From Alphaproteobacteria bacterium (lineage in GTDB: Bacteria > Pseudomonadota > Alphaproteobacteria > Rhodospirillales > Rhodospirillaceae): a stretch of DNA of 64,000 nt. Positions within the stretch are counted from its first letter, which is position 1; each line of letters opens with the position of its first letter. Location of the stretch: the NCBI GenBank assembly GCA_030835385.1, contig JAURPI010000017.1, positions 124,001 to 188,000 of the forward strand, written 5' to 3'. Position numbers and translations under genes: made by a program. Positions 18,867 through 28,001 of the stretch are shown here, one piece after another. The notes under the pieces are model-generated. The model had not been told where the DNA came from and did no database searches. It saw only the letters and a list, made by a program, of their open reading frames with translations.

Positions 18867-20393
18867 ATGAACACCAGACTAAACCTCCTAATCCTCGCCT
18901 TTTTTGTCTGCTTAGTGGGCCCTGCTTTCTCGCAAGACAACGGTGGAGCCGACAAGAAAGAAGAAAGCAAAGACGTCGAGGAAGAGCCAAGGGTCTTCAT
19001 GAAGTCTTTCACTGGACGATTTAACGAGGACCGCGTCGCCTACACAGTAACCGCCGGCGAGACATTTCTTAAAGACGACAAAGGCGAAGACACCGCCAGC
19101 ATATTCACGGTCGCCTACACCAAAGACAACACCAGCAATCCAGCGTCTCGCCCGGTCACATTTGTATTCAACGGCGGGCCAGGCTCAGCATCCCTTTGGC
19201 TTCATATGGGTGTGTTTGGTCCAAAACGGGTTGTCGTTCCTAGCGATGGGCAGGATGCAGGTGCGGCTCCTTATTTGATAGAAGACAACCCACTCAGCAT
19301 ATTAGACGTAACTGACTTGGTGTTTATCGACCCCGTGGGAACTGGATACTCCCGCACCCTCGGTGATGCCAAGGGTAAGGATTTTTGGGGCCTGAGAGAA
19401 GACGCTATGTCTGTCGCAGAATTTATGCGTATCTACTTGACCAAGAATGGTCGATGGAATTCACCAAAATACGTAGCCGGTGAAAGTTATGGCACAACGC
19501 GAGCGGCGCAACTCGTCAACGAACTCCAACGCACCTTCACAGGAGTCGCGTTGAACGGCGTGATTATGGTTTCCGCAATATTAGATTTTCACGCTGCTGA
19601 ATTTGCGATGGGCAACACCCTTCCCTACATCAGCGTTCTACCAACCTATGCAGCGACCGCATGGTACCATGACGCTGTGACCAATAAGCCAGCAAGCCTA
19701 GAAACTTTTGTTGAAGAAGCCCGCCAATTTGCTCTCAACGATTATTCAGTGGCGCTGCTCAAAGGCTCGCGACTCACAGCGGATGAAAAAGAAGTCATTG
19801 TCGAAAAGTTAGCGCGATTCACCGGGCTTAGTGAGACCTATATTCGACAAACCAACCTACAGGTTGGCGACTTCCGGTTCATGAAGCAATTGCTACGCGA
19901 TCGCAGCCTTTCTGTGGGGCGGTTTGATAGCCGATACACAGGGAAAGATTTTGACGACGCCGGAGAGTATTTTGACAATGATGCATCAGCCTACGCTATA
20001 GACGCGGCGTTCGTCACAGCGGTTAACGATTATCTCACCCGCGTACTCGAAGTCGATTTTACTCAACGCTATAAGGTGCTGGACCGAGAGCCCGGACGCA
20101 ATTGGAACTGGTCTGTCCGAGATGGCGGGTGGCCGTCATATGTCAACGTTGCACCGCATGTTGGTCGCGGCATGAGAGAAAACAAAGATCTGAGGGCATT
20201 CTTTGCCAACGGATATTATGATCTGGCGACACCATTCTTCGCGACCGAGAATGCGGTAGCCGCCAATGGCATCGACCCGGATCGAGTGGTCATGGAGTAC
20301 TATGAAGCGGGCCATATGATGTACACCCACAAGCCGTCACTTGAAAAACTTGCGGCGGATGTGCGGACGTTCATTCTTGACGGCAACAGGTAA
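18867..20393 (+). CDS. Secreted serine carboxypeptidase, peptidase family S10
   Basis: Exported peptidase of about 508 residues. The ATG at 18867 is chosen because AGGA lies eight bases upstream and it opens a signal peptide (MNTRLNLLILAFFVCLVGPAFS); an in-frame upstream ATG at 18807 would bury it. The S10 pattern is clear: FVFNGGPGSASLWLH forms the oxyanion hole, FIDPVGTGYS follows, the nucleophile is in AGESYGTTRA, a catalytic Asp is expected in ANGYYDLATP and the His in EAGHMMYTH near the C-terminus. Such enzymes trim peptide C-termini in the periplasm or outside the cell. A charged linker (KKEESKDVEEEP) follows the leader. The DUF1838 genes lie 22 bases downstream. Confidence 0.9.
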   Translation: MNTRLNLLILAFFVCLVGPAFSQDNGGADKKEESKDVEEEPRVFMKSFTGRFNEDRVAYTVTAGETFLKDDKGEDTASIFTVAYTKDNTSNPASRPVTFVFNGGPGSASLWLHMGVFGPKRVVVPSDGQDAGAAPYLIEDNPLSILDVTDLVFIDPVGTGYSRTLGDAKGKDFWGLREDAMSVAEFMRIYLTKNGRWNSPKYVAGESYGTTRAAQLVNELQRTFTGVALNGVIMVSAILDFHAAEFAMGNTLPYISVLPTYAATAWYHDAVTNKPASLETFVEEARQFALNDYSVALLKGSRLTADEKEVIVEKLARFTGLSETYIRQTNLQVGDFRFMKQLLRDRSLSVGRFDSRYTGKDFDDAGEYFDNDASAYAIDAAFVTAVNDYLTRVLEVDFTQRYKVLDREPGRNWNWSVRDGGWPSYVNVAPHVGRGMRENKDLRAFFANGYYDLATPFFATENAVAANGIDPDRVVMEYYEAGHMMYTHKPSLEKLAADVRTFILDGNR

Positions 20394-20415
20394 CTAAGGG
20401 AGCGAGAAAGACACG

Positions 20416-21252
20416 ATGATAGATTCAATTTCCCGGCGTGACAGTTTAACGGGGTTCGGATTCGGTCTTATGGGCCTCTCGGGACTAACGTCCAGCCTGC
20501 CAAGTACAGCTCGGGCGGCGGAATTACCCGATCTTGAAACACCCCTGGGCAACTTGACCAATTTGTTACGTGTGTCGGCCAGCCTCGATCCAGAGGATTG
20601 TCCTTGGTACTACAACGGTACGATTTTCGGCATTGTCGGAGAAGAAGCGCCTCGACCGCTCTACACGTTCCGCGGGATGGAGATCTATCAGACCAGAAAG
20701 ATAAACGATGGGAACTATTTCTTCACCGGCGGTACAGTCTCATTCATCACCGACCTCGAAACCGGCGATTGGCTGTATAAGTTTCAAAACCCCTACACAG
20801 GGAAAACAAACGACGTTCCAGCTGCCGTTCAAGGTCACAACCCAGAGCGTGGTTTTAATTACACCGTAAACGGTGTTGAACCCAATTGGGCCGCTGACAG
20901 AATCCCCGATAAACCGCTGAAGCTCTGGTGGACAGCTGCAGGCGACTATGTCTGGCTCCATAACGAAACAGTTTATCCGCCCGGCATGCCGCCACCCCGC
21001 AAACAGCGCCAAACCAACTTTTCGCGACGCGATCATTTTACAGATCCGTCGGTGCGTAAAGTTCCGGCCACGTTTACGTCAACGTTCTTTTCGCCGTGGC
21101 CCCGCTGGATGGAAATGGGGGATCGCCCTGGGCATACTATTTGGCATGCGTCCGGCGCTAAATTGAATTCGGTGGAAGACTTGCCGCCTGATTACTACGC
21201 CCGCATTAAGGCCGAACATCCCAGACGCATGACTGCCATTCCTGACGCATAA
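20416..21252 (+). CDS. DUF1838 protein, Tat-exported, copy 1
   Basis: Protein of 278 residues with a twin-arginine leader (SRRDSLTGFGFGLMG, cleavage after STARA). The mature part fits the DUF1838 family: LLRVSASLDPEDCPWYYNGTIFG, a PLYTFRGMEIYQ stretch, FITDLETGDWLYKFQNPYTG and PWPRWMEMGDRPGHTIWHASG. The family is widespread in proteobacteria and fungi and has no established function. It is shorter than its neighbour at 21277 and lacks part of the central region. The two genes are 24 bases apart and follow the S10 peptidase, suggesting one transcript for exported proteins. Confidence 0.8.
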   Translation: MIDSISRRDSLTGFGFGLMGLSGLTSSLPSTARAAELPDLETPLGNLTNLLRVSASLDPEDCPWYYNGTIFGIVGEEAPRPLYTFRGMEIYQTRKINDGNYFFTGGTVSFITDLETGDWLYKFQNPYTGKTNDVPAAVQGHNPERGFNYTVNGVEPNWAADRIPDKPLKLWWTAAGDYVWLHNETVYPPGMPPPRKQRQTNFSRRDHFTDPSVRKVPATFTSTFFSPWPRWMEMGDRPGHTIWHASGAKLNSVEDLPPDYYARIKAEHPRRMTAIPDA

Positions 21253-21276
21253 CGACTCTCATAGGAGACCTCACCC

Positions 21277-22245
21277 ATGCTCTTTACATCTCTTGCTGAG
21301 CATCTCACCGGACGGCGTCAGTTTCTACAATCCGCCGCTGGATTTGGGGCCGCCGGGTTTGGTGCCATGGCTACGCCGCCGCTGGCCGGACCGGCAGCGG
21401 CCGCTGGACACAACGCTATCAATTTTGAAGATCCAGCTGAAAACTTACGAGCCTATATCAAACTGACCGGAAATCTGGATCCTAGCGTGGAAACTTGTGG
21501 CTGGTTCGGAGGCACGCTTTACGCCAACATTGGTGTCGAGAAGATGGTGCCACTTGTGGGCGTCGAGGGCGTAGGCGTCAATCGTTTCGAACCCCAAGGC
21601 AACAACGTCTATCGGGCGTTTAACCGCGAATTCGCTGTCTACAAAGACCTGAAGACAGGCGAGTATTTGGACGACTGGGTCAATCCCTACACGGAAGAGC
21701 GGGTTAAGGTTTGGCCGATCCAAAACCTCAAAGTCATGGGCGAAGTGGCCCCGATCCGCAAACAAGATTTCGATGGCACCATCATAGAGTTTCCCTTTAA
21801 GCCCCCGTGGACTATCCAGGGTGGCAAAGCTTTCAGCCTACTCGAACTCCACGCCGCCTTCCCCAATCCGATGACGCCAGAAGAGTGGCCTCGGGAGAGC
21901 GCCGGTCCCATTAATAAAACTTCAGAAATGTTTAATCGCATGACCACTTTATCAGAGTTGGCCAGCCCAGACAGCTTAAGCGCTGATTATGTTGGTACAT
22001 GGGTGCGGATTGGGCCCTGGTTACCGTGGATGCTAATGGGGCAGCGAGACGGTCATATCGTGTACCGCTCATTCATGAATAAGAACGGTCCTGTTGAAAA
22101 CCTTCCGGCAGAACTATTGGCCTATATGGAGAAAAACTACCCCGAATTTCTAGAGGCCCCTGCGGCGAGCGAATGGGGCAAGCCCAACGACTCTAGCTTC
22201 TCCGTATACATGGAGAATAACGAGCCAGAGCCGCCAACGAGCTAG
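21277..22245 (+). CDS. DUF1838 protein, Tat-exported, copy 2
   Basis: Protein of 322 residues with a strong twin-arginine leader (GRRQFLQSAAGFGAAGFG) and an Ala-rich cleavage region. DUF1838 marks are complete: LRAYIKLTGNLDPSVETCGWFGG, VGVEGVGVNRF, VYKDLKTGEYLDDWVNPYTEE, and a late PWLPWMLMGQRDGHIVYRS. It is closest in plan to the gene at 60938-61945, which shares AGPMNQ/AGPINK and PWLPWMLMGQ. AGGAGA lies about nine bases before the ATG. Function unknown; the conserved Trp-rich motifs suggest an exported enzyme or binding protein rather than a structural protein. Confidence 0.85.
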   Translation: MLFTSLAEHLTGRRQFLQSAAGFGAAGFGAMATPPLAGPAAAAGHNAINFEDPAENLRAYIKLTGNLDPSVETCGWFGGTLYANIGVEKMVPLVGVEGVGVNRFEPQGNNVYRAFNREFAVYKDLKTGEYLDDWVNPYTEERVKVWPIQNLKVMGEVAPIRKQDFDGTIIEFPFKPPWTIQGGKAFSLLELHAAFPNPMTPEEWPRESAGPINKTSEMFNRMTTLSELASPDSLSADYVGTWVRIGPWLPWMLMGQRDGHIVYRSFMNKNGPVENLPAELLAYMEKNYPEFLEAPAASEWGKPNDSSFSVYMENNEPEPPTS

Positions 22246-22253
22246 CGATACAG

Positions 22254-22538
22254 CTACGCCTCATCAGAGAATGCTTCTTGTATGGGGTTTGTATTGGTCA
22301 TATTGCGGTTGTACAGCGCCACCCGCTCAGTGCCGACCAAACGCGCGTTAAAATGACCTTTAAATGAAACATCAACGATAGCGACATGGGGTTGCAGAGA
22401 CGGCTGAGGATTATCCAGGTAGCTATGCAAATGAGGCATTAACCCCTCTCGGGGGAGCCCTAGCCAATGGCCTAAAAACGTTTCCGCAGCTGCATTTGCC
22501 GTGGATATCTGAGACTCATGAGCCTCTTTATCGCTCAT
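22254..22538 (-). CDS. Short PAS_5-like protein
   Basis: Small protein of 94 residues. The run FLGHWLGLPREGLMPHLHSYLDNPQPSLQPHVAIVDV...FNARLVGTERVALYNRNMT matches the layout of the alphaproteobacterial PAS_5 family (x.yW...r.g..P......P.....L....ivdv....fr.RlvGt....ygrd.tG). Family members are usually about 140-200 residues, so this one stops right after the first half of the PAS fold; it may be a truncated gene or a minimal version. It converges on the DUF1838 gene with an 8-base gap. Confidence 0.5.
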   Translation of the reverse strand: MSDKEAHESQISTANAAAETFLGHWLGLPREGLMPHLHSYLDNPQPSLQPHVAIVDVSFKGHFNARLVGTERVALYNRNMTNTNPIQEAFSDEA

Positions 22539-22678
22539 TTACCGTTCTGCCGTTGTGCGGCTCTTGCCACTCTGAACAGGGCATAGAACCGATATTAACG
22601 TGTTATTCGCATAGCATTACCGGTAAACGTGTCAACGACAACCCGTGCCCTCAATGTGCAGAGCCAGGCAGGCGCCAC

Positions 22679-23503
22679 CTAAAACGAGTAGCGTTTTCCA
22701 TTATATCGAATGATTGCCCCGGCATCCTCGGGAGTAAGCTGATCAATAATATCAATCATCCCTAGGATAGAAACCTCTGGTGATATGAAATTTGGTCCGG
22801 GGTCCAGCACCTTCTCGACCGCCACTTCTCCAGGAGTCAGGAGCGTCACCGTTATCCCATCTTTCAAGGCGTCCTGAGCTAAATTGTAAACGGCTGCATT
22901 CATCGCCGCCTTGCTGACTTTGTACCAATATGCCCCCGAAAAACCGCCATACTTAAAACTATGGACACCCAATAAGGCCGTAATCGCGATGACCTTCTTT
23001 TGATCACCTAACTTTACATTCCCGTAAAGCGCCTCGGTCACACGCAATGGGCCAATGGCATTCACGCTCATAAACGTATCAACTGTCGTGTAGTCCAGCG
23101 TACCCAAACTTTGACCCGGCCCCTGAAAATCTCCGGACACACCAGCATTATTGATTAGAACGTCAATCGGTTGATCACGATACTTCTCAGCAAGTGACGC
23201 CAGATGCTCGCCATTGGTCACGTCTAACAGCTCAATGGTGACGTTGGCTTCAGACCTAGCAAGAGCCTGCAACGCTTTGGCTTGGTTTGGCCGACGTGTC
23301 GTCGCAATGACCCGCCAACCTTTGGCTGCATACTGCTTTACGAATTCAAGGCCGATACCCCGATTGGACCCAGTCACCAAAACCGTCGGTTGCTGGGCTG
23401 TGGCAGACATGCCGTAACTATCGGAGGTCGCGCCCATGAAGATACACAATGTAGAGATTAGAACGCGAAAGGTCATAGTTACCATCCAGTGTCTGAATAC
23501 CAT
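22679..23503 (-). CDS. SDR family oxidoreductase with N-terminal signal-like segment
   Basis: Short-chain dehydrogenase of 274 residues. The cofactor motif is TGSNRGIGLEF near residue 44, the structural motif is INNAGVSG and the catalytic YxxxK is YKVSK. An unusual hydrophobic N-terminus (FRVLISTLCIFMGA) precedes the Rossmann fold, looking like a signal peptide or anchor; ATGs at 23503, 23485 and 23476 are possible starts. Periplasmic NAD(P)-dependent SDRs are unexpected because the cofactor is cytoplasmic, so this may instead be membrane-tethered. The NmrA-like gene at 23674, divergent and 170 bases away, has the same oddity. Confidence 0.8.
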   Translation of the reverse strand: MVFRHWMVTMTFRVLISTLCIFMGATSDSYGMSATAQQPTVLVTGSNRGIGLEFVKQYAAKGWRVIATTRRPNQAKALQALARSEANVTIELLDVTNGEHLASLAEKYRDQPIDVLINNAGVSGDFQGPGQSLGTLDYTTVDTFMSVNAIGPLRVTEALYGNVKLGDQKKVIAITALLGVHSFKYGGFSGAYWYKVSKAAMNAAVYNLAQDALKDGITVTLLTPGEVAVEKVLDPGPNFISPEVSILGMIDIIDQLTPEDAGAIIRYNGKRYSF

Positions 23504-23673
23504 TTTGGCTATAAATTACGGGAGCAGCGCGCCAGCCACAGTATATCGAAAGAGTAGCCCTGACCAACCGGTGGTGGCAAAACCAACACGGCAGTGACTA
23601 AACCCGTTAAATTGAGAAGTCTCGCTGCGATGAACAATCACCTCACTCAAAGACCATCCTTTGGGGGGCAACC

Positions 23674-24408
23674 ATGTCTGTTATAAAAGGTCTGTTAGGC
23701 CTCCTCGTTGGAGCCACATTATCGACTTCTGCTCTTGCAGAAGGCACTGTGCTTGTTGCCGGCTCTACCGGACAGACCGGCAGACTCATTGTCACGGCCC
23801 TACTGGAAAATGGTTTCAACGTTCGCGCCTTATCACGCAGCGCAGAGCGCGCAGCAGGCTTGGGTGACGGCATAGAGCCTGCCGTTGCCGACGTCACCAA
23901 CCCTTCATCCCTTTCGGGCATAATGGACGGTATCGATGCTGTGATATCTGCGATTGGTGGTCGGCGACCCATAGGTGCAAATGGGTTCGAAGCGGTCGAT
24001 TGGAAAGGCAACCGCGCATTAGTTGATGCAGCGAAAGCCGGAGGGGTTAACCGGTTTCTCTTAATGTCGGGCGGCTCCGCCGGGCGAGACGGATTTATGC
24101 ACACACTTCCAATTGCCCCCTATCCATGGAAGGCCAAGGCTGAAGATTATTTGAGACAAAGCGGACTGGCATACACAGTTGTCGCCCCGGGCGGACTTCG
24201 GGACGAACCAGCAGGACGATACGGCGTTCGCCTCGCACGTCGGGTCGATTACGTTGTGGGCCAAATCAATCGTGGAGATGTCGCTGAAATTCTGGTCGCA
24301 AGCCTCAAAGACAATCGTACCATCGGCAAGACCATTACTGTGATCAACGACGAAACACGTGTGCCCGACTCCTGGCGCGCTGAACTATCCGGTTTTCCAA
24401 GGGATTAG
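23674..24408 (+). CDS. NAD(P)-binding NmrA-like protein with signal-like N-terminus
   Basis: Atypical SDR of 244 residues. TVLVAGSTGQTGRLIVTAL gives the GxxGxxG dinucleotide-binding motif at about residue 26, and the rest follows the NmrA/YwnB layout (AISAIGGRRP, LLMSGGSAG, YTVVAPGGLRDEP). It lacks the classical YxxxK dyad, so it may be a redox sensor or an epimerase-like enzyme. The first 22 residues (MSVIKGLLGLLVGATLSTSALA) read as a perfect signal peptide, contradictory with cytoplasmic NAD(P). Weak ribosome binding (GGGGGG) precedes the ATG. The neighbouring minus-strand SDR shares this feature, so the two may act together. Confidence 0.75.
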   Translation: MSVIKGLLGLLVGATLSTSALAEGTVLVAGSTGQTGRLIVTALLENGFNVRALSRSAERAAGLGDGIEPAVADVTNPSSLSGIMDGIDAVISAIGGRRPIGANGFEAVDWKGNRALVDAAKAGGVNRFLLMSGGSAGRDGFMHTLPIAPYPWKAKAEDYLRQSGLAYTVVAPGGLRDEPAGRYGVRLARRVDYVVGQINRGDVAEILVASLKDNRTIGKTITVINDETRVPDSWRAELSGFPRD

Positions 24409-24733
24409 AGCAGAATCGGGCCAAACTCTTGGAAATTCGGCGAACCTACAAAAAAGGTCAGCCACCGCATTAACGCTTTCTTTGCCTTAAAACCTCATTT
24501 TCGGCGACAGTGGAGGATGTATGTCCAACGCTGGACTTTGCGCGCCCAGCCTTGGCGATACGAGATGCGATTCGGAGCACCGTTGTGACCCGGTTCGGCC
24601 GCGACCCAAAGGCCAGTTTTGCCCCATTTTCCGGGTATTATTGCGACTCGGCAGGATACCTGGCCTCATCAGGCATGACATGGTACTTTAATAGTTGTTA
24701 AGATCGGGATGAGGGCGGAAGGGCCTGGCTGCC
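24409..24733 (+). other. Intergenic region upstream of ctrA
   Basis: This 325-base stretch holds no convincing gene: the short frames across it have no domain signature or ribosome binding site. It should contain the ctrA promoter(s). The only specific element I see is a pair of TTAA half-sites close to the gene, listed separately. A further TTAA pair (TTAACGC at about 24471 and CTTAAAA at about 24487) is more loosely spaced. Confidence 0.5.
24688..24701 (+). promoter_or_regulatory. Candidate CtrA-type box upstream of ctrA
   Basis: TTAA-TAGTTG-TTAA lies 33 bases before the ctrA start. CtrA binds TTAA-N7-TTAA in Caulobacter; here the spacer is six bases, so this is a near match. Autoregulation of ctrA is well known in other Alphaproteobacteria, which makes the position suggestive. 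AT-rich half-sites occur by chance, so confidence is low. Confidence 0.35.
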
Positions 24734-25450
24734 ATGCGTATTCTATTGGTTGAAGACGATCAATCGACGGCACAATCTATCGAGACCATGTTGAAGAAAG
24801 AACACTGGGTGGTCGATACCACCGACATGGGCGAAGACGGTGTCGAGATCGGCAAATTATACGAGTATGACCTCGTCATTCTGGATCTCATTTTGCCAGA
24901 TATGGATGGCCTAGAAGTACTACGCCAACTGCGCAACGCGAAAGTGAACACACCAGTTCTCATTCTGTCAGGCCTCACAGAGCCCACAAAAAAGGTTCAA
25001 GGGTTTGGCATTGGTGCAGACGATTATCTAACCAAGCCATTCAATCGCGATGAACTGATGGCTCGTATCCAAGCTATTATTCGCCGCTCCAAAGGACATG
25101 CCCAACCAAAAGTGGAAGTGGGCAAACTGGCAATTCATCTCGAAGACCGGACTGCTGAAGTGGAAGGTGAGCCATTTCACCTGACAGGAAAAGAGTACGG
25201 CATTCTCGAGCTCCTGGCTTTACGCAAAGGCGCGACATTGACCAAAGAGCAATTCCTTAACCATCTCTACGGTGGCATGGACGAGCCCGAACTCAAGATT
25301 ATCGATGTCTTTATATGCAAACTGCGAAAGAAAATCGCGAATGCAACCGGTGGCGAACACTATATTGAAACAGTGTGGGGCCGGGGATACGTATTGCGTG
25401 AAAGCATGGCGGCGGAAGATTTGCCCCCAGCGAAAGCCGCCGCGGGATAG
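24734..25450 (+). CDS. ctrA: Cell cycle response regulator CtrA
   Basis: OmpR-type response regulator of 238 residues that controls cell division, motility and DNA-replication genes in Alphaproteobacteria. The receiver domain (residues 1-120) has the acidic pair EDD at 7-9, the phosphoacceptor D51 and the TKPF lysine motif. The C-terminal winged helix has the CtrA hallmarks [18 protein letters not shown] and [20 protein letters not shown], ending [10 protein letters not shown], nearly identical to the Caulobacter protein in my memory. It is activated through CckA and ChpT; a ChpT homologue lies 3 kb away at 28446-29105. No cckA is in the window. Confidence 0.96.
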   Translation: MRILLVEDDQSTAQSIETMLKKEHWVVDTTDMGEDGVEIGKLYEYDLVILDLILPDMDGLEVLRQLRNAKVNTPVLILSGLTEPTKKVQGFGIGADDYLTKPFNRDELMARIQAIIRRSKGHAQPKVEVGKLAIHLEDRTAEVEGEPFHLTGKEYGILELLALRKGATLTKEQFLNHLYGGMDEPELKIIDVFICKLRKKIANATGGEHYIETVWGRGYVLRESMAAEDLPPAKAAAG

Positions 25451-25557
25451 CTGGCCACTTCTTACTGTGATGGCAAAGCCACGGGATGGACTCTCTCCCT
25501 TGGCCGCCATCACGTTTCCTACTGCAGTAATCCGGCTGGAATGGTATAGGTCCGGGC

Positions 25558-25986
25558 ATGGCAACCATGCATCACGAATCCATCAACACTGCAGATGACG
25601 CGCCACGCGCCTCCAACCGTTCAGTTGGGATAGTATTAGCTATCGCATTCGCCGCTATCGGCTTGTGGCCGTTGCTCAATGACGAACCAACACGCACCTG
25701 GGCAAATGCTATCGCGGCTGGTTTAGCTATACTGGCATTGGTCCTTCCCCGGGCCCTAACGCCAGTGGCCTGGGCTTGGCTTGGGTTGGGTAAGGTGATG
25801 CACCTTATTGTAGGCCCTATCATTATGGGACTTCTTTATGTGGTAGCTGTGATCCCAACCGGACTATATGTGAGACTTACCGGCAAGGATCCGCTACGTC
25901 TCAAACGTGACGCGACCACAAACAGCTATTGGATCGAGCGCGACCCGCCGGGACCCGATCCAAAATCACTACATCAACAGTTCTGA
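25558..25986 (+). CDS. SxtJ-family membrane protein
   Basis: Small membrane protein of 142 residues with a conserved layout: a short N-terminus, two helices (IVLAIAFAAIGLWPLL and ANAIAAGLAILALVLP), a third (MHLIVGPIIMGLLYVVAVIPTGLYVRLTG) and a C-terminal DPLRLKRD...SYWIERDPPGPDPKSL segment. This is the SxtJ pattern. SxtJ genes typically precede a DUF5989 mini-protein and an SxtI-like carbamoyltransferase, exactly as here (25996 and 26166). Its biochemical role is unknown; it is thought to assist membrane-associated carbamoylation or modification of a polysaccharide or natural product. Confidence 0.8.
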   Translation: MATMHHESINTADDAPRASNRSVGIVLAIAFAAIGLWPLLNDEPTRTWANAIAAGLAILALVLPRALTPVAWAWLGLGKVMHLIVGPIIMGLLYVVAVIPTGLYVRLTGKDPLRLKRDATTNSYWIERDPPGPDPKSLHQQF

Positions 25987-25995
25987 GTTATTTTC

Positions 25996-26145
25996 ATGTC
26001 TTTCATCACCGAATTTTGGCAGTTTCTCAAAGTACGCAAGAAATTCTGGCTGCTGCCCATGATCATTATGCTGGTGTTGTTCGGTGGATTAATAGTTTTG
26101 GCACAAGGCAGTGCCGTTGCCCCCTTCATTTACACAATCTTCTAG
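25996..26145 (+). CDS. DUF5989 mini-protein
   Basis: Tiny membrane protein of 49 residues beginning MSFITEFWQFLKVRKKFWLL, then a single hydrophobic helix (IIMLVLFGGLIVLAQGSA) and a short tail ending FIYTIF. The opening, with FW.F...RKK.WLLP, is the DUF5989 signature. It sits 9 bases after the SxtJ gene and about 20 bases before the carbamoyltransferase start, so the three are one operon. Short length would make it easy to miss in automated annotation. Presumably a membrane partner of SxtJ and the carbamoyltransferase; function unknown. Confidence 0.8.
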   Translation: MSFITEFWQFLKVRKKFWLLPMIIMLVLFGGLIVLAQGSAVAPFIYTIF

Positions 26146-26165
26146 CGTGATTGACGAGTGACGTA

Positions 26166-28001
26166 GTGCGTATTCTAGGTCTTTCCGCTCTATATCATGA
26201 TAGCGCTGCTGCGCTAATCGTTGACGGTCGCGTCGTCGCCGCTGCGCAAGAAGAGCGATTCACACGCAAGAAACACGATGCGTCGTTGCCCACCCATTCA
26301 ATTCAATATTGTCTTGATCACGCAAAAATTGCACCGGCCGAAATTGATGTGGTCGCATTTTATGAAAAACCATTTCTCAAATTTGAGCGCTTACTGGAAA
26401 CCTACGCAGCTTTTGCACCGCGTGGGTTCTCGTCATTCCGCCGCGCGATACCTATATGGGTCAAAGAGAAGCTTTTCCAGAAAGACAACCTCATTAGGCA
26501 CCTCAAGACTTTCGATCCCGATGTGGATTGGGCATCTAAACTGATTTTCTCAGAACATCATCTAAGCCACGCTGCCTCGGCCTTCTACCCGTCACCATTT
26601 GAGACTGCTGCAGTCCTAACCATGGATGGCGTTGGCGAATGGGCAACCACGTCACTGGCTCACGGCACTGGCAATAGCCTTGTGATGCAAAAAGAAATCC
26701 ATTTTCCGCATTCGCTCGGCTTGCTCTATTCCGCCTTCACCTACTACACAGGGTTTCGCGTTAACTCCGGCGAGTACAAGGTCATGGGACTAGCGCCATA
26801 TGGCCGCCCGATTCACGCCCAAACAATTTTAGACAACCTGATAGATCTCAAAGACGACGGCACATTTCGTCTCGACTTGAGCTACTTTAATTATGCCACC
26901 GGCTTAACAATGACCAATCGCCGGTTTGACAGCTTGTTTGGCGGACCACCTCGCGACCCAGAGACAGCGATCGGTCAAAGAGAGATGGATCTTGCGGCGT
27001 CGATCCAATCCGTTACGGAAGAAGTGGTGTTGCGGTTAGCTCGAGGCATAAAAAAAGACACGGGTGCGGCTAACTTGTGTCTGGCTGGAGGCGTTGCTCT
27101 TAATTGTGTTGCCAATGGAAAAATTCAGGCGGAAGGTATTTTTGACCGACTGTGGATTCAACCTGCCGCTGGAGATGCCGGTGGCGCCTTGGGCGCAGCA
27201 CTTGTCGCCCATCACCTCCATCACGATGGTGAACGCGCGCCCGTCTCCCAAGGCGATAGCATGGCAGGCACTTATCTCGGCCCTGAGTTTGAACAGGCGG
27301 AAATTGAAAAAAGGCTGTCCACAGCGGGCGCAGTTTTTGAACGCCTAGAAGAACCAGAACTGTTAAACCGCACTGCGACTGTATTGGCAGACAACAAGGG
27401 CGTTGGCTGGTTCCAAGGTCGCATGGAATTTGGCCCTCGCGCTCTTGGCGCACGATCCATTCTTGGCAATCCGACGGACCCCGAAACGCAACGTACACTC
27501 AATCTCAAAGTTAAATTCCGCGAAAGTTTTAGGCCATTCGCACCCGCTGTTTTACGGGAAGATGTCGGTGACTGGTTCGAGATAGACGACGACAGTCCTT
27601 ATATGTTGATTGTCGCACCTGTTGAAAACGACCATTGTCTCCCGTTATCCCGTCAAGACTTAGAACGGCGAGGCACTGACCGTGTAAACGCGATGCGCTC
27701 TACGATTCCCGCCGTCACTCATGTTGATTACTCGGCGCGCGTACAAACTGTACACGAAGAAACCAACCCTCGTTTTCATGCACTCATATCGGCTTTTAAA
27801 GAAAAGACAGGCGTTCCGATCGTCGTCAATACAAGCTTCAATGTCCGAGGAGAACCGATCGTCTGCACGCCAGAGGATGCGTTCCGTTGCTTTATGGCGA
27901 CTGGCCTTGACCTTCTGGTCATTGGAGATTGCTTTCTCGAAAAAGAGAAGCAGGACCCGGGGCTCAAGGAAGATTACGCCGATTCTTTCGCTTTAGATTG
28001 A
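26166..28001 (+). CDS. Carbamoyltransferase (NodU/CmcH/SxtI family)
   Basis: O-carbamoyltransferase of about 611 residues that transfers a carbamoyl group from carbamoyl phosphate via carbamoyl-AMP. The N-terminal Kae1-like domain opens with ILGLSALYHDSAAALI and carries the metal-binding HHLSHAASAF; the C-terminal YrdC-like domain has GRMEFGPRALGARSILG and VNTSFNVRGEPIV. The GTG at 26166 gives a start typical of the family (V/MRILGLS); a TTG at 26151 is the alternative. It belongs with the DUF5989 and SxtJ genes immediately upstream. The acceptor is unknown; comparable cassettes occur beside polysaccharide or exported-polymer loci. Its 3' end overlaps the broken cheY-like gene on the other strand by 28 bases. 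Confidence 0.9.
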   Translation: MRILGLSALYHDSAAALIVDGRVVAAAQEERFTRKKHDASLPTHSIQYCLDHAKIAPAEIDVVAFYEKPFLKFERLLETYAAFAPRGFSSFRRAIPIWVKEKLFQKDNLIRHLKTFDPDVDWASKLIFSEHHLSHAASAFYPSPFETAAVLTMDGVGEWATTSLAHGTGNSLVMQKEIHFPHSLGLLYSAFTYYTGFRVNSGEYKVMGLAPYGRPIHAQTILDNLIDLKDDGTFRLDLSYFNYATGLTMTNRRFDSLFGGPPRDPETAIGQREMDLAASIQSVTEEVVLRLARGIKKDTGAANLCLAGGVALNCVANGKIQAEGIFDRLWIQPAAGDAGGALGAALVAHHLHHDGERAPVSQGDSMAGTYLGPEFEQAEIEKRLSTAGAVFERLEEPELLNRTATVLADNKGVGWFQGRMEFGPRALGARSILGNPTDPETQRTLNLKVKFRESFRPFAPAVLREDVGDWFEIDDDSPYMLIVAPVENDHCLPLSRQDLERRGTDRVNAMRSTIPAVTHVDYSARVQTVHEETNPRFHALISAFKEKTGVPIVVNTSFNVRGEPIVCTPEDAFRCFMATGLDLLVIGDCFLEKEKQDPGLKEDYADSFALD

